Below are positions 6,305-13,474 of a stretch of 14,097 bases of DNA, piece by piece. Under the pieces are notes generated by a model that saw only the letters and a list, made by a program, of their open reading frames with translations, searched no databases and was not told the DNA's origin. Position numbers and translations under genes: made by a program. Position 1 is the first letter of the stretch; each line of letters opens with the position of its first letter. The DNA is from an uncultured beta proteobacterium (GTDB lineage: Bacteria > Pseudomonadota > Gammaproteobacteria > Burkholderiales > Burkholderiaceae_C): NCBI GenBank assembly GCA_903885415.1, contig CAISIP010000647.1, positions 1 to 14,097 of the forward strand, given 5' to 3'.

Positions 6305-6625
6305 ATGGACATCGTTTCCCCGACCATCACCAACCTGATCATCTTTGTGCTTGCAATTTACGTCGGCTACCACGTGGTGTGGAACGTGACGCCGGCGCTG
6401 CATACGCCGCTGATGGCGGTGACCAACGCGATATCGGCGATCGTGATCGTCGGCGCCATGCTGGCGGCGGCGCTGACCGAGACGGCGCTGGGCATGACGA
6501 TGGGCGTGCTGGCGATGGCGCTTGCGGCGGTGAATGTGTTCGGCGGCTTCCTGGTCACCCGGCGCATGCTCGAGATGTTCCGCAAGAAGGACAAGCAACG
6601 GGCCGTCAGCGGAGAAAAAGCATGA
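6305..6625 (+). CDS. pntAB: NAD(P) transhydrogenase subunit alpha part 2 (membrane)
   Basis: Small membrane subunit of 106 residues that supplies part of domain II, the proton channel. Three hydrophobic helices are visible at about 8-25 (TNLIIFVLAIYVGYHVVW), 38-58 (AVTNAISAIVIVGAMLAAAL) and 62-85 (LGMTMGVLAMALAAVNVFGG), followed by a basic cytoplasmic tail RRMLEMFRKKDKQR. This matches the alpha-2 pattern, including HTPLMAVTNAIS. It lies 24 bases after pntAA, with AGGA at 6291-6294 as a modest ribosome-binding site. Its stop overlaps the pntB start (ATGA at 6622-6625), so translational coupling keeps the channel halves in step. Confidence 0.95.
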   Translation: MDIVSPTITNLIIFVLAIYVGYHVVWNVTPALHTPLMAVTNAISAIVIVGAMLAAALTETALGMTMGVLAMALAAVNVFGGFLVTRRMLEMFRKKDKQRAVSGEKA

Positions 6626-8043
6626 GCGTGAACCTTGTCACGCTGCTGTACCTGGTGGCATCGGTCTGCTTCATCCAGGCGCTCAAAGGGCTGTCGCATC
6701 CGACGACGTCGATCCGCGGCAACCTGTTCGGCATGCTGGGAATGGCGATTGCCATCCTGACGACGGCGGCGCTGGTGGTCGGACAGGCCGGCGGCAAGGG
6801 CTTCGGCATGGTCTATGTGCTGGCGGCGCTGGTGGTCGGTGGCGGCATCGGCGCGACCATGGCGCAACGGGTCGAGATGACCAAGATGCCCGAACTGGTC
6901 GCCTTCATGCACAGCATGATCGGCCTGGCGGCGGTGTTCATCGCCGTCGCGGCGGTGGCCGAACCCTGGGCTTTCGGCATCGTCGCCAAGGGCTCCCAGA
7001 TTCCCGCGGGCAACCGGCTGGAGCTGTTTCTGGGCGCGGCCATCGGCGCCATCACCTTCAGCGGCTCGGTGATCGCCTTCGGCAAGCTGTCGGGCCAGTA
7101 CAAGTTTCGCCTGTTCCAGGGCGCGCCGGTGCAGTTTGCGGGCCAGCACCGGCTCAACCTGGTGCTCGGGCTGGCGATGCTCGGCCTGGGCCTGGTATTC
7201 AGCCTGACCGAGAGCTGGAGCGCCTTCTTCGCGATGCTGGCGATCGCCTTCGTGCTGGGCGTTCTGATCATCATCCCGATCGGCGGCGCCGATATGCCGG
7301 TGGTGGTCTCGATGCTCAACAGCTACTCGGGCTGGGCGGCGGCGGGCATCGGCTTCTCGCTGAACAACGCGATGCTGATCGTCGCCGGCTCGCTGGTCGG
7401 GTCGTCCGGGGCGATCCTGAGCTACATCATGTGCAAGGCGATGAACCGCTCCTTCTTCAACGTGATCCTGGGCGGCTTCGGCGGCGAGGCCGTCAGCGCG
7501 GCCGGCGCGACGGTGCAGCGCGCCGTCAAGTCCGGCAGCGCCGACGACGCGGCATTCCTGCTCGGCAACGCCGAGACGGTGGTGATCGTTCCCGGCTACG
7601 GACTCGCTGTGGCGCGCGCGCAGCACGCGGTCAAGGAACTCGCCGCCAAGCTGACCGAGAAGGGGATCCGGGTGAAATACGCGATTCACCCGGTGGCAGG
7701 ACGCATGCCGGGCCACATGAACGTGCTGCTCGCCGAGGCCGAAGTTCCCTATGACCAGGTGTTCGAGATGGAGGACATTAACGGCGAATTCGGCCAGGTC
7801 GACGTCGCCATCATCCTGGGCGCCAACGATGTGGTCAACCCGGCCGCGCACATCAAGGGCAGTGCGATCTACGGCATGCCGATCCTGGAGGCCTACAAGG
7901 CCAAAACCGTGATCGTCAACAAACGCTCGATGGCCGCGGGTTACGCCGGGCTGGACAACGAACTTTTCTACATGGACAAGACAATGATGGTTTTTGGCGA
8001 TGCCAAGAAGGTGGTCGAGGACATGGCGAAGGCGATCGAGTAA
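6622..8043 (+). CDS. pntB: NAD(P) transhydrogenase subunit beta (membrane domain II and NADP domain III)
   Basis: Beta subunit of 473 residues. The first roughly 270 residues form several hydrophobic helices, beginning MSVNLVTLLYLVASVCFIQA and including the conserved HPTTSIRGN loop and YSGWAAAGIGFSL. The C-terminal domain III binds NADP(H): VVIVPGYGLAVARAQ (around 320-334), HPVAGRMPGHMNVLLAEA, INGEFGQVDVAIILGANDVV, and KRSMAAGYAGLDNELF are all present, so the protein looks intact. GGAG at 6611-6614 serves the start, and the four-base overlap with pntAB fixes it. A longer in-frame reading upstream runs through pntAA and pntAB in another frame and is not coding. fadD follows after 66 bases, close enough for readthrough. 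Confidence 0.97.
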   Translation: MSVNLVTLLYLVASVCFIQALKGLSHPTTSIRGNLFGMLGMAIAILTTAALVVGQAGGKGFGMVYVLAALVVGGGIGATMAQRVEMTKMPELVAFMHSMIGLAAVFIAVAAVAEPWAFGIVAKGSQIPAGNRLELFLGAAIGAITFSGSVIAFGKLSGQYKFRLFQGAPVQFAGQHRLNLVLGLAMLGLGLVFSLTESWSAFFAMLAIAFVLGVLIIIPIGGADMPVVVSMLNSYSGWAAAGIGFSLNNAMLIVAGSLVGSSGAILSYIMCKAMNRSFFNVILGGFGGEAVSAAGATVQRAVKSGSADDAAFLLGNAETVVIVPGYGLAVARAQHAVKELAAKLTEKGIRVKYAIHPVAGRMPGHMNVLLAEAEVPYDQVFEMEDINGEFGQVDVAIILGANDVVNPAAHIKGSAIYGMPILEAYKAKTVIVNKRSMAAGYAGLDNELFYMDKTMMVFGDAKKVVEDMAKAIE

Positions 8044-8109
8044 GCGCAGGGGAGCCGCCGCACGTCACGGCGATGACCGGCCCGGGTGATGGTGAACTGG
8101 AGACAAAAA
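8044..8109 (+). other. pntB-fadD spacer with fadD ribosome-binding site
   Basis: Sixty-six bases without a recognisable terminator or promoter. GGAG at 8099-8102, seven bases before ATG 8110, sets the fadD start and rules against the in-frame ATG codons at 8086 and 8089. Absence of a T-tract leaves cotranscription with pnt open. Confidence 0.5.
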
Positions 8110-9786
8110 ATGGCTGAAAGAATCTGGCTTTCAAGTTATCCGCCCGGGGTCCCTGCGGACGTCGATGTGGCGCAGTACGACTCGGTCGTCGCGCTGATGG
8201 AGGAGAGCTTCTCGCGCTACGCCGACCAGGTCGCCTACAGCTTCATGGGCAAGGACCTGAGCTTCCGAGAGACCGACCGCCTGAGTCTGACGCTTGCCGC
8301 CTATCTGCAGGGGCTGGGTCTGGCGCGGGGCGACCGGGTCGCGATCATGATGCCCAATGTGCCGCAGTACCCGGTGGCGGTCGCCGCGATCCTGCGCGCC
8401 GGAATGGTGCTGGTGAACGTGAACCCGCTGTACACGGCACGCGAACTCGAGCACCAGCTCAAGGATTCGGGCGCCAAGGCGATCGTGATCCTAGAGAACT
8501 TCGCCGCAGTGCTGGAGAAGTGCATCGCCGCGACGCAGGTCCAGCATGTGCTGCTGTGCGCGATGGGCGACCAGCTCGGTCTGCTCAAGGGCGCGCTGGT
8601 CAACTATGTGGTGCGCCATATCAAGAAGATGGTTCCCGCCTTCAGCCTGCCGGGCGCCGTGCGCTTCAACCAGGCGCTGGCGCGCGGTACGCCGCTGACG
8701 CTGGAAAAGCCCGCGCTCAAGGCCGACGACCTGGCGGTGCTGCAGTACACCGGCGGCACCACCGGCGTTTCCAAGGGCGCCGTGCTGCTGCACAGCAATC
8801 TGATCGCCAACGTGCTGCAAAACGAGGCCTGGGGGGCGCCGCTGCTCGACCGCATTCCCGACAACGAGCAGGGAACGGTGGTCTGCGCGCTGCCGCTGTA
8901 CCACATCTTCGCCTTCACCTACTGCATGATGCTGGCAATGCGCATGGGCGCCAAGCTGGTGCTGATACCCAACCCGCGCGACCTGCCGGCGATGTTCAAG
9001 GAACTGTCCAAGCACCGGATCCACCTGCTGCCGGCGGTCAACACGCTGTTCAACGCCATGGCCAACCACCCCGACTTTCACAGCGTGGACTGGAGCCACC
9101 TCAAGGGGTCCACCGGCGGCGGAACCGCGGTCCAGAGCGCCGTCGCGAAGCTGTGGAAGGAGAAGACCGGCTGCCCGATCCTCGAAGGCTACGGGCTCAG
9201 CGAGACCTCGCCAACGGCCAGCGGAAATCCAGCCAACGCGACCGAATACAGCGGCTCGATCGGCGTGCCGATCTGCAATACTTGGATGAAGCTGGTCGAC
9301 GACGACGGAAACGATGTGGCCATCGGCCAATCCGGCGAGATCGCCATCAAAGGGCCGCAAGTGATGGCCGGTTACTGGCAACGGCCCGACGAGACCGCCA
9401 AGGTCATGACCGCCGACGGCTATTTCAAGTCGGGCGACATCGGTGTGATGGACGAGCGCGGCTTCTTCAAGATCATCGACCGCAAGAAGGACATGGTGCT
9501 GGTCAGCGGCTTCAATGTCTATCCGACCGAACTCGAAGAAGTGGTCACCCAGCTCGAAGGCGTTCTCGAATGCGCCTGCGTCGGCATGCCCGACGAAAAA
9601 ACCGGCGAGGCGGTGAAGCTGGTCGTCGTTCGCAAGGACCCCCAGCTCAGCGAGGCGCAGGTGCGCGCGCATTGCCGTGAAAACCTGACTGGCTACAAGC
9701 AGCCCAAGGTGGTCGAATTCCGCACCGAGCTGCCCAAGACCCCGGTCGGCAAGATACTGCGCCGCGAGTTGCGCGGCCAAGCCTGA
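8110..9786 (+). CDS. fadD: Long-chain fatty-acid-CoA ligase
   Basis: Adenylate-forming enzyme of 558 residues that activates fatty acids to acyl-CoA for beta-oxidation or lipid synthesis, normally at the inner face of the cytoplasmic membrane. It starts MAERIWLSSYPPGVPADVD, a common FadD N-terminus. Motifs in order: P-loop YTGGTTGVSKGAVLLHSN from residue 213, ALPLYHIFAFTYC, GYGLSETSP (360-368), and the FadD signature from YFKSGDIG (438) through RKKDMVLVSGFNVYP. KTPVGKILRREL carries the catalytic Lys548. Every expected element is present and length is standard. Start set by GGAG at 8099-8102. It follows pntB and precedes mtnN on the same strand. Chain-length preference cannot be read from sequence, though the overall pattern is that of the E. 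coli FadD group. Confidence 0.95.
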   Translation: MAERIWLSSYPPGVPADVDVAQYDSVVALMEESFSRYADQVAYSFMGKDLSFRETDRLSLTLAAYLQGLGLARGDRVAIMMPNVPQYPVAVAAILRAGMVLVNVNPLYTARELEHQLKDSGAKAIVILENFAAVLEKCIAATQVQHVLLCAMGDQLGLLKGALVNYVVRHIKKMVPAFSLPGAVRFNQALARGTPLTLEKPALKADDLAVLQYTGGTTGVSKGAVLLHSNLIANVLQNEAWGAPLLDRIPDNEQGTVVCALPLYHIFAFTYCMMLAMRMGAKLVLIPNPRDLPAMFKELSKHRIHLLPAVNTLFNAMANHPDFHSVDWSHLKGSTGGGTAVQSAVAKLWKEKTGCPILEGYGLSETSPTASGNPANATEYSGSIGVPICNTWMKLVDDDGNDVAIGQSGEIAIKGPQVMAGYWQRPDETAKVMTADGYFKSGDIGVMDERGFFKIIDRKKDMVLVSGFNVYPTELEEVVTQLEGVLECACVGMPDEKTGEAVKLVVVRKDPQLSEAQVRAHCRENLTGYKQPKVVEFRTELPKTPVGKILRRELRGQA

Positions 9787-9801
9787 GCGTGCGGGCGCCC
9801 G

Positions 9802-9817
9802 GGCGGCCGCTGCCGCC
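9802..9817 (+). promoter_or_regulatory. Hairpin occupying the mtnN ribosome-binding region
   Basis: GGCGGC (9802-9807), loop CGCT, GCCGCC (9812-9817): a perfect six-base stem that ends three bases before the mtnN ATG. No Shine-Dalgarno is seen, and the 34-base fadD-mtnN gap leaves no other place for one. It may limit mtnN translation or act as a weak attenuator. There is no T-tract. Confidence 0.4.
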
Positions 9818-9820
9818 AGC

Positions 9821-10591
9821 ATGAGCGGCACCGCCATCCTCAGCGCGCTGGCCCAGGAGCAGCAAGGGCTGATAGCGCAGCTCGACAATCCGCGCCAACT
9901 TGTCCGCGCAGGACGCGATTTCTGGCTGGGACGCTTGCACGGACAGGAGGTGGTGCTGGCGTGTTCGCGCATCGGCAAGGTGGCGGCGGCGACGACCGCC
10001 ACCAGCCTGATCGAAGGCTTCGGCGTCGAGCGGATCGTCTTCACCGGCGTCGCAGGCGGCCTGGGTCAGGCGGTGCAGGTGGGCGATCTGGTGGTGGCAA
10101 CCCGATTCGTTCAGCACGATATGGACGCCTCCCCGCTGTTCGCGCGCTTCGAGGTTCCGCTCTACGGCCGGTCCGAGTTTGCCTGCGACGCGGCACTCAG
10201 CGCCCTGCTGGTAGACGCCGGCCAGTTTGCACTCGGCACGCTGGACAGCGCAGCCCGCACGGCGGCAACAACGCCCGTGCTGCACCAGGGACTGATCGCC
10301 AGCGGCGACTGCTTTGTCAGCAGCGCGGCGGCCGGCGAAGCGCTCAAGCGCACCCTGCTCGGGGTCGGGCTGGAGGCGCTGGCGGTCGAGATGGAGGGCG
10401 CGGCGGTGGCGCAGGTATGCCACGATTACGGCATCCCGTTCGCAGCGATCCGCAGCATTTCGGACCGCTCCGACGACACCGCCCGTGGCGACTTCGAGCA
10501 CTTCGTGGCGCATGTCGCGAGCCATTACGCGCGCGCCATCGTCGACCATCTGATGCGCGCACTGGCGCTGCGCGCGGCGGCGCGCCACTGA
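9821..10591 (+). CDS. mtnN: 5'-methylthioadenosine / S-adenosylhomocysteine nucleosidase
   Basis: PNP/UDP phosphorylase-family enzyme of 256 residues that cleaves adenine from MTA, SAH and 5'-deoxyadenosine, clearing inhibitory by-products of SAM chemistry and feeding the activated-methyl cycle. Family landmarks: an early acidic residue E13 in SALAQEQQGL (equivalent to E. coli Glu12), SRIGKVAAATTAT, FTGVAGGLGQAVQVGDLV, SGDCFVSS, VEMEGAAVAQVC with E190 and E192 (Glu172 and Glu174 in E. coli), and SISDRSDD with catalytic D215. It is about 25 residues longer than E. coli MTAN, with extra sequence around 100-160. It follows fadD by 34 bases and converges on corA, the stops being 21 bases apart. 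The start is the only reasonable ATG despite no visible Shine-Dalgarno. A related purine-nucleoside hydrolase is a less likely alternative. Confidence 0.88.
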   Translation: MSGTAILSALAQEQQGLIAQLDNPRQLVRAGRDFWLGRLHGQEVVLACSRIGKVAAATTATSLIEGFGVERIVFTGVAGGLGQAVQVGDLVVATRFVQHDMDASPLFARFEVPLYGRSEFACDAALSALLVDAGQFALGTLDSAARTAATTPVLHQGLIASGDCFVSSAAAGEALKRTLLGVGLEALAVEMEGAAVAQVCHDYGIPFAAIRSISDRSDDTARGDFEHFVAHVASHYARAIVDHLMRALALRAAARH

Positions 10592-10592
10592 A

Positions 10593-10608
10593 GCGCCCAG
10601 CCTGGCGC
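10593..10608. terminator. Small hairpin in the mtnN/corA convergent gap
   Basis: GCGCC (10593-10597), six-base loop, GGCGC (10604-10608), filling most of the 21 bases between the two convergent stops. Short stem and no T-tract; a terminator role is inferred from position only. Confidence 0.25.
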
Positions 10609-10612
10609 AAGC

Positions 10613-11599
10613 CTACTTGAGCCAGCCGCGGCGGCGAAAATACCACATGGGGACGATGGCGCTGGCGGCCATCAGGCTGAGCGCGTAGGGATAGCCCAGC
10701 GACCACTCCAGTTCGGGCATGAAACGGAAGTTCATTCCGTACAAGCTGGCGATCAGCGTCGGCGGCAGCAGCGCGACGCTGGCGACCGAAAATATCTTGA
10801 TGATCTTGTTCTGGTTGATGTTGATGAAACCGACCGTTGCATCCATCAAGAAGTTGATCTTGTCGAACAGGAAAGCGGTGTGCGAGTCGAGCGAGTCGAT
10901 GTCGCGCAGGATCTGCCGCGCGTCTTCGAACTGCTCGGCGCTCAGCATCTTGCTGCGCATCATGAAGCTGACCGCGCGCCGGGTGTCCATCACATTGCGC
11001 CGGATGCGGCCGTTCATATCCTCGTGCCGGGCGATGGCGCCCAGTACCTCGCCGGCCAGAACGTCGGTGATGTCGCCCGACAGGACCTTGTTGCTGACTT
11101 TTTCCAGCTCCAGGTAGATTCCCTCAAGCGTGTCGGCTGAATATTCGGCGTCGGCGTCAAATAGCTTGAGCAGCACTTCGCGCGCGTCTTCAATCAGTCC
11201 CGGCGCCCGCCGGGCACGCATGCGCAGCAGGCGGAAAACCGGCACATCCTCGTCGTGGATCGAGAAAAGAACCCCCTTGCTGCGCAGTTCTTCGTTGACC
11301 AGGTTGAGAATGAAGGCGACGCGGACCGTTCGCGGGTCGTCCAGGTCGGCGACCAGGAAGTCGCTGCGGATGTGCAGGTCGCCGTTGTCTTCCGAGTAAA
11401 AGCGCGCCGACTCCTCGATGTCCTCGTCCATCGCATCGTCGGGAATCGACAGGCCGAAGTACTGCTTGACCCAGCGCTTCTCGTCGGCGCTCGGCGACTC
11501 CAGATCGACCCAGATCGGATGGAACTTGGAGAGCTCCTCAAGCGACTCGATTTCCTCCTGAAAGAGCCGGCCGTTGGCGAGGGTGAATATGTTGAGCAT
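10613..11599 (-). CDS. corA: Magnesium/cobalt transporter CorA
   Basis: Pentameric inner-membrane divalent-cation channel of 328 residues. The long N-terminal cytoplasmic domain begins MLNIFTLANGRLFQEEIESL and includes the acidic stretch DDAMDEDIEESARFYSED. Helical stalk sequence (for example FEDARQILRDIDSLDSHTAF) leads to two C-terminal membrane helices at roughly 268-288 and 302-320, with the selectivity signature YGMN at 287-290 and a basic tail FRRRGWLK. The MPELEW loop after GMN is the periplasmic entrance. The start is supported by a minus-strand GGAG at 11606-11609, six bases before the ATG. The 102-base leader contains an imperfect hairpin. Family members carry Mg2+, Co2+ or, in some branches, Zn2+; the ion is not decidable here. 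Confidence 0.95.
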   Translation of the reverse strand: MLNIFTLANGRLFQEEIESLEELSKFHPIWVDLESPSADEKRWVKQYFGLSIPDDAMDEDIEESARFYSEDNGDLHIRSDFLVADLDDPRTVRVAFILNLVNEELRSKGVLFSIHDEDVPVFRLLRMRARRAPGLIEDAREVLLKLFDADAEYSADTLEGIYLELEKVSNKVLSGDITDVLAGEVLGAIARHEDMNGRIRRNVMDTRRAVSFMMRSKMLSAEQFEDARQILRDIDSLDSHTAFLFDKINFLMDATVGFININQNKIIKIFSVASVALLPPTLIASLYGMNFRFMPELEWSLGYPYALSLMAASAIVPMWYFRRRGWLK

Positions 11600-11642
11600 G
11601 GGGCGCTCCCGGTGGTCTCGTGCTGCTGGCAGTTTGGGGCGT

Positions 11643-11670
11643 GGAAGGCTGCCGATGGAGGCAGTTTCCC
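11643..11670. promoter_or_regulatory. Imperfect hairpin in the patatin-corA gap
   Basis: CTGCC (11649-11653), loop GATGGA, GGCAG (11660-11664), extended outward by GGAAGG and TTTCCC with wobbles and one mismatch on the plus-strand reading, and by A-T, G-T and two G-C pairs after two mismatches on the minus reading. It lies 44 bases before the corA start. It could be a leader structure or the tail of the patatin transcript; no T-tract is present. Confidence 0.35.
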
Positions 11671-11699
11671 GGAAGCGGACTCAGGCGACCGACTGGCGA

Positions 11700-11705
11700 A
11701 ATTAT
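11700..11705 (-). promoter_or_regulatory. Candidate -10 element upstream of corA
   Basis: Minus-strand GATAAT overlaps the TAA stop of the patatin-like gene and would start a corA transcript with a leader of about 95 bases containing the imperfect hairpin. No convincing -35 hexamer lies at the normal distance. Confidence 0.25.
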
Positions 11706-12916
11706 CGCATCGCAGCGCGCCCTCCCAGGATCAGCGCCAGCAGTTCCTGGCGCCGCGCGTTGGCGTCGCTTTCGCCCAAGGCAATCAGCGACTGAACAAA
11801 GCCGGGTTCGAACAGCAGATAACTCGCCAGCGTGCCACCGCTGCCGCGCAGGATGCCGAGCGATCCGAGTGCGTGGCGTATGTCGGCTGGCAGTTCGCGC
11901 GTGTGGTTGCGCGCGATCACGTCGAGCGAGCGCGTCGGCGCGATCGCCATCACCTCGACGGCCCGGTAAGGCATCGCCGCCGCCGCCGCCCGCGGCAGCT
12001 GGCCCATGGTTTGCGTCACGCGCTGCGTCTGCTCGACGTCGGCCTGCAGCGTGTCGTGAAAGACGCTGGCGATCACATGCCCGGCCATGCTGCCCAGCGT
12101 CGGGCCGCGGCTGAGGGCTGTGCCGATCGCCTGGCCCGTGCGCTCGGGCTGGCCGACGCCGACGACCAGCATGCGGCTCGCCCCTAGGTGCAGCGCCGGG
12201 GACAGCGGTGTGATTTGGCGCATGGCGCCGTCGCCGAAGTGCTCCGAAATCCCGTCGACCTGCAAGGCCGTTGCCGGGAACAGAAAGGGAATCGCGCTCG
12301 ACGCCATCAGGTGCGCAATGGTGATTTTCTCGAAAGTGGCCCTGCGACCGGGCCGCCTCCAGCCACCAAAGCGCTCGCGGTCGGCGGTTTGGCAAAAACT
12401 CCAGTGCACGCCGCTGCTGTAGCTCGACGCCGTCACTGCCAACGCCGATAGGGCGCCGCGGCGCAGCGCGTCGTCCAGACCGGACAGCGCAATGCCATCG
12501 CGCAGCGTCCTGGCCAGCGGCTGGTTGTCCATCAGCGCGCCGTTGGCCAGCGCGTGCCGGTACATGCTGAGCGCCACCGCAAAGCGGCTAAAGCGCATCC
12601 AGCGCGGTACGTTGAGCCGATAGACATCGGCGGACCGCAGCCCCGACCAGAAATCGGCCAGTTGCCCAAAAGCGTGCAGGCCCTGCGTCGCCCGGGCAGC
12701 CAGAAAAGCGGCATTGATCGCACCGGCCGAGGTCCCGACCAGCACCCGGAAGGGGAAGCCTCCCGCAGTCTGGGGCTGCTCGCGCAGCATCGCGGCGAGC
12801 GCGCGCAGCACGCCGACCTGGTAGGCGGTGCGCGCGCCCCCGCCCATCAGCACCAACGCCACCACAGGCTTGTCGCTGGGGCTCCAGCCCGCGCGCAGGA
12901 CGGTATCCAGGCTCAT
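11702..12916 (-). CDS. Patatin-like phospholipase
   Basis: Predicted lipid acyl hydrolase of 404 residues using a Ser-Asp dyad. The oxyanion loop GGGARTAYQVGVL is at 25-37, the nucleophile elbow GTSAGA at 61-66 with Ser63, and the catalytic FGDGAMRQ with Asp229 at 227-234. These are in standard order and spacing for the bacterial patatin family. There is no signal peptide or beta-barrel domain of the PlpD type, so it is probably cytoplasmic. The start MSLDTVLRAGWSPSDKP at 12916 is chosen; a GTG at 13021 would extend it by 35 low-complexity residues into the hpf control region. No Shine-Dalgarno is visible, but a CACAAT ends six bases before the ATG. corA lies 102 bases downstream on the same strand. 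Substrate is unknown. Confidence 0.88.
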   Translation of the reverse strand: MSLDTVLRAGWSPSDKPVVALVLMGGGARTAYQVGVLRALAAMLREQPQTAGGFPFRVLVGTSAGAINAAFLAARATQGLHAFGQLADFWSGLRSADVYRLNVPRWMRFSRFAVALSMYRHALANGALMDNQPLARTLRDGIALSGLDDALRRGALSALAVTASSYSSGVHWSFCQTADRERFGGWRRPGRRATFEKITIAHLMASSAIPFLFPATALQVDGISEHFGDGAMRQITPLSPALHLGASRMLVVGVGQPERTGQAIGTALSRGPTLGSMAGHVIASVFHDTLQADVEQTQRVTQTMGQLPRAAAAAMPYRAVEVMAIAPTRSLDVIARNHTRELPADIRHALGSLGILRGSGGTLASYLLFEPGFVQSLIALGESDANARRQELLALILGGRAAMR

Positions 12917-13072
12917 CGGCAAATTGTGCGGGCACCCGGGGGCTTGCAATTGCGGCACAACGGGCGCATAGTAAATTTGTTGGCGGCGCTTTTCTGCCGC
13001 GTCAACGGGTTCCACGGCCACCTGGTCGGTGCAGGCGGCTTTTTCAACGGCGAGTGCAAAAGGAGCTTATCT
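12917..13072. promoter_or_regulatory. Divergent control region between patatin gene and hpf
   Basis: This 156-base gap holds TTGCAA at 12944-12949 with CATAGT at 12967-12972 (17-base spacer, each four of six to sigma-70 consensus) reading into hpf. The same self-complementary TTGCAA faces minus-strand CACAAT (12923-12928) at 15 bases, reading into the patatin gene. The remainder, about 12977-13060, shows no recognisable site. Confidence 0.35.
13061..13065 (+). promoter_or_regulatory. Ribosome-binding site of hpf
   Basis: AGGAG within AAAAGGAGC, seven bases before ATG 13073; the strongest Shine-Dalgarno in the window, fitting a highly expressed ribosome-associated protein. Confidence 0.75.
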
Positions 13073-13402
13073 ATGAACTTGACGATCAGCGGTCACCATC
13101 TCGAAGTCACCCCGGCCCTGCGCAACTATGTAACGAGCAAGCTTGATCGAATTACCCGCCACTTTGACCAGGTCGTCGATGTCCGCGTCCTGTTGACGGT
13201 GGAGAAGCAAAAGGAGAAGGAGCGCCGGCAGCGCGCAGAGTGCAACATCCACGTCAAGGGAAACGACATGTTTGCCGAGAGTTCGCACGAAGACCTCTAT
13301 GCGGCGGTGGACGAGCTGATGGACAAGCTGGACCGTCAGGTGGTTCGACACAAGGACAAGGTGCAGGACCACCACCATGAGGCCGCCAAGCGCCTGATAT
13401 AG
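13073..13402 (+). CDS. hpf: Ribosome hibernation promoting factor (HPF, short form)
   Basis: Ribosome-associated inhibitor of 109 residues that binds the 30S decoding region in stationary phase and promotes 100S dimers. It begins MNLTISGHHLEVTPALRNYV, the standard start of the HPF/YfiA (S30AE) domain, followed by KLDRITRHFD, ECNIHVKGNDMFAESSHEDLYAAVDELMDKLDRQVVRHKDK, which covers the second helix and the basic ribosome-binding face. The short C-terminal tail (QDHHHEAAKRLI) lacks the extra dimerisation domain of long HPF. In many proteobacteria it follows rpoN; here a divergent patatin-like gene lies upstream instead, so hpf must have its own promoter. An intrinsic terminator follows 20 bases after the stop, separating it from ptsN. 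Confidence 0.95.
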   Translation: MNLTISGHHLEVTPALRNYVTSKLDRITRHFDQVVDVRVLLTVEKQKEKERRQRAECNIHVKGNDMFAESSHEDLYAAVDELMDKLDRQVVRHKDKVQDHHHEAAKRLI

Positions 13403-13422
13403 CTCGCCCGTTATGGGGTCGC

Positions 13423-13450
13423 AACCGCCCTGCCAAGAGGCGGTTTTTTT
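13423..13450 (+). terminator. Intrinsic terminator after hpf
   Basis: AACCGCC (13423-13429), nine-base loop, GGCGGTT (13439-13445), and seven consecutive T (13444-13450). This is the clearest rho-independent terminator in the window. The T-tract is followed almost at once by the CATAAT element of ptsN. Confidence 0.88.
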
Positions 13451-13455
13451 GTGTG

Positions 13456-13461
13456 CATAAT
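13456..13461 (+). promoter_or_regulatory. Candidate -10 element for ptsN
   Basis: CATAAT (five of six to consensus) begins six bases after the hpf terminator T-tract and ends 13 bases before the ptsN ATG. A transcript starting six or seven bases downstream would have a leader of about seven bases with no Shine-Dalgarno. Any -35 contact would fall inside the terminator hairpin and is not consensus. Confidence 0.35.
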
Positions 13462-13474
13462 CTGCCACCCGACC

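Noticed and set aside
5120..6598. Long minus-strand open frame opposite pntAA and pntAB
   Set aside because: Composition is Arg/His/Gly-rich low complexity typical of antisense frames; it spans two well-supported plus-strand genes and their gap.
6367..7851. Long minus-strand open frame opposite pntB
   Set aside because: Antisense shadow of a gene whose membrane and NADP-binding motifs are intact; the apparent protein is His/Arg/Asp-rich with no domain.
8491..10044. Long minus-strand open frame opposite fadD
   Set aside because: No motif and no conserved start; it crosses the fadD-mtnN boundary, as shadows of GC-rich coding sequence do.
12934..12947. Possible sigma-54 promoter (GGGCAC ... 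TTGC) upstream of hpf
   Set aside because: The interval between GGCAC and TTGC is eight bases, whereas the -24/-12 consensus needs five; the lack of fit outweighs the suggestive link of hpf and ptsN to RpoN.
12917..13021. 35-residue N-terminal extension of the patatin-like protein from a GTG
   Set aside because: The extension has no family similarity, occupies the hpf promoter region, and an ATG at 12916 gives the normal distance to the oxyanion loop.
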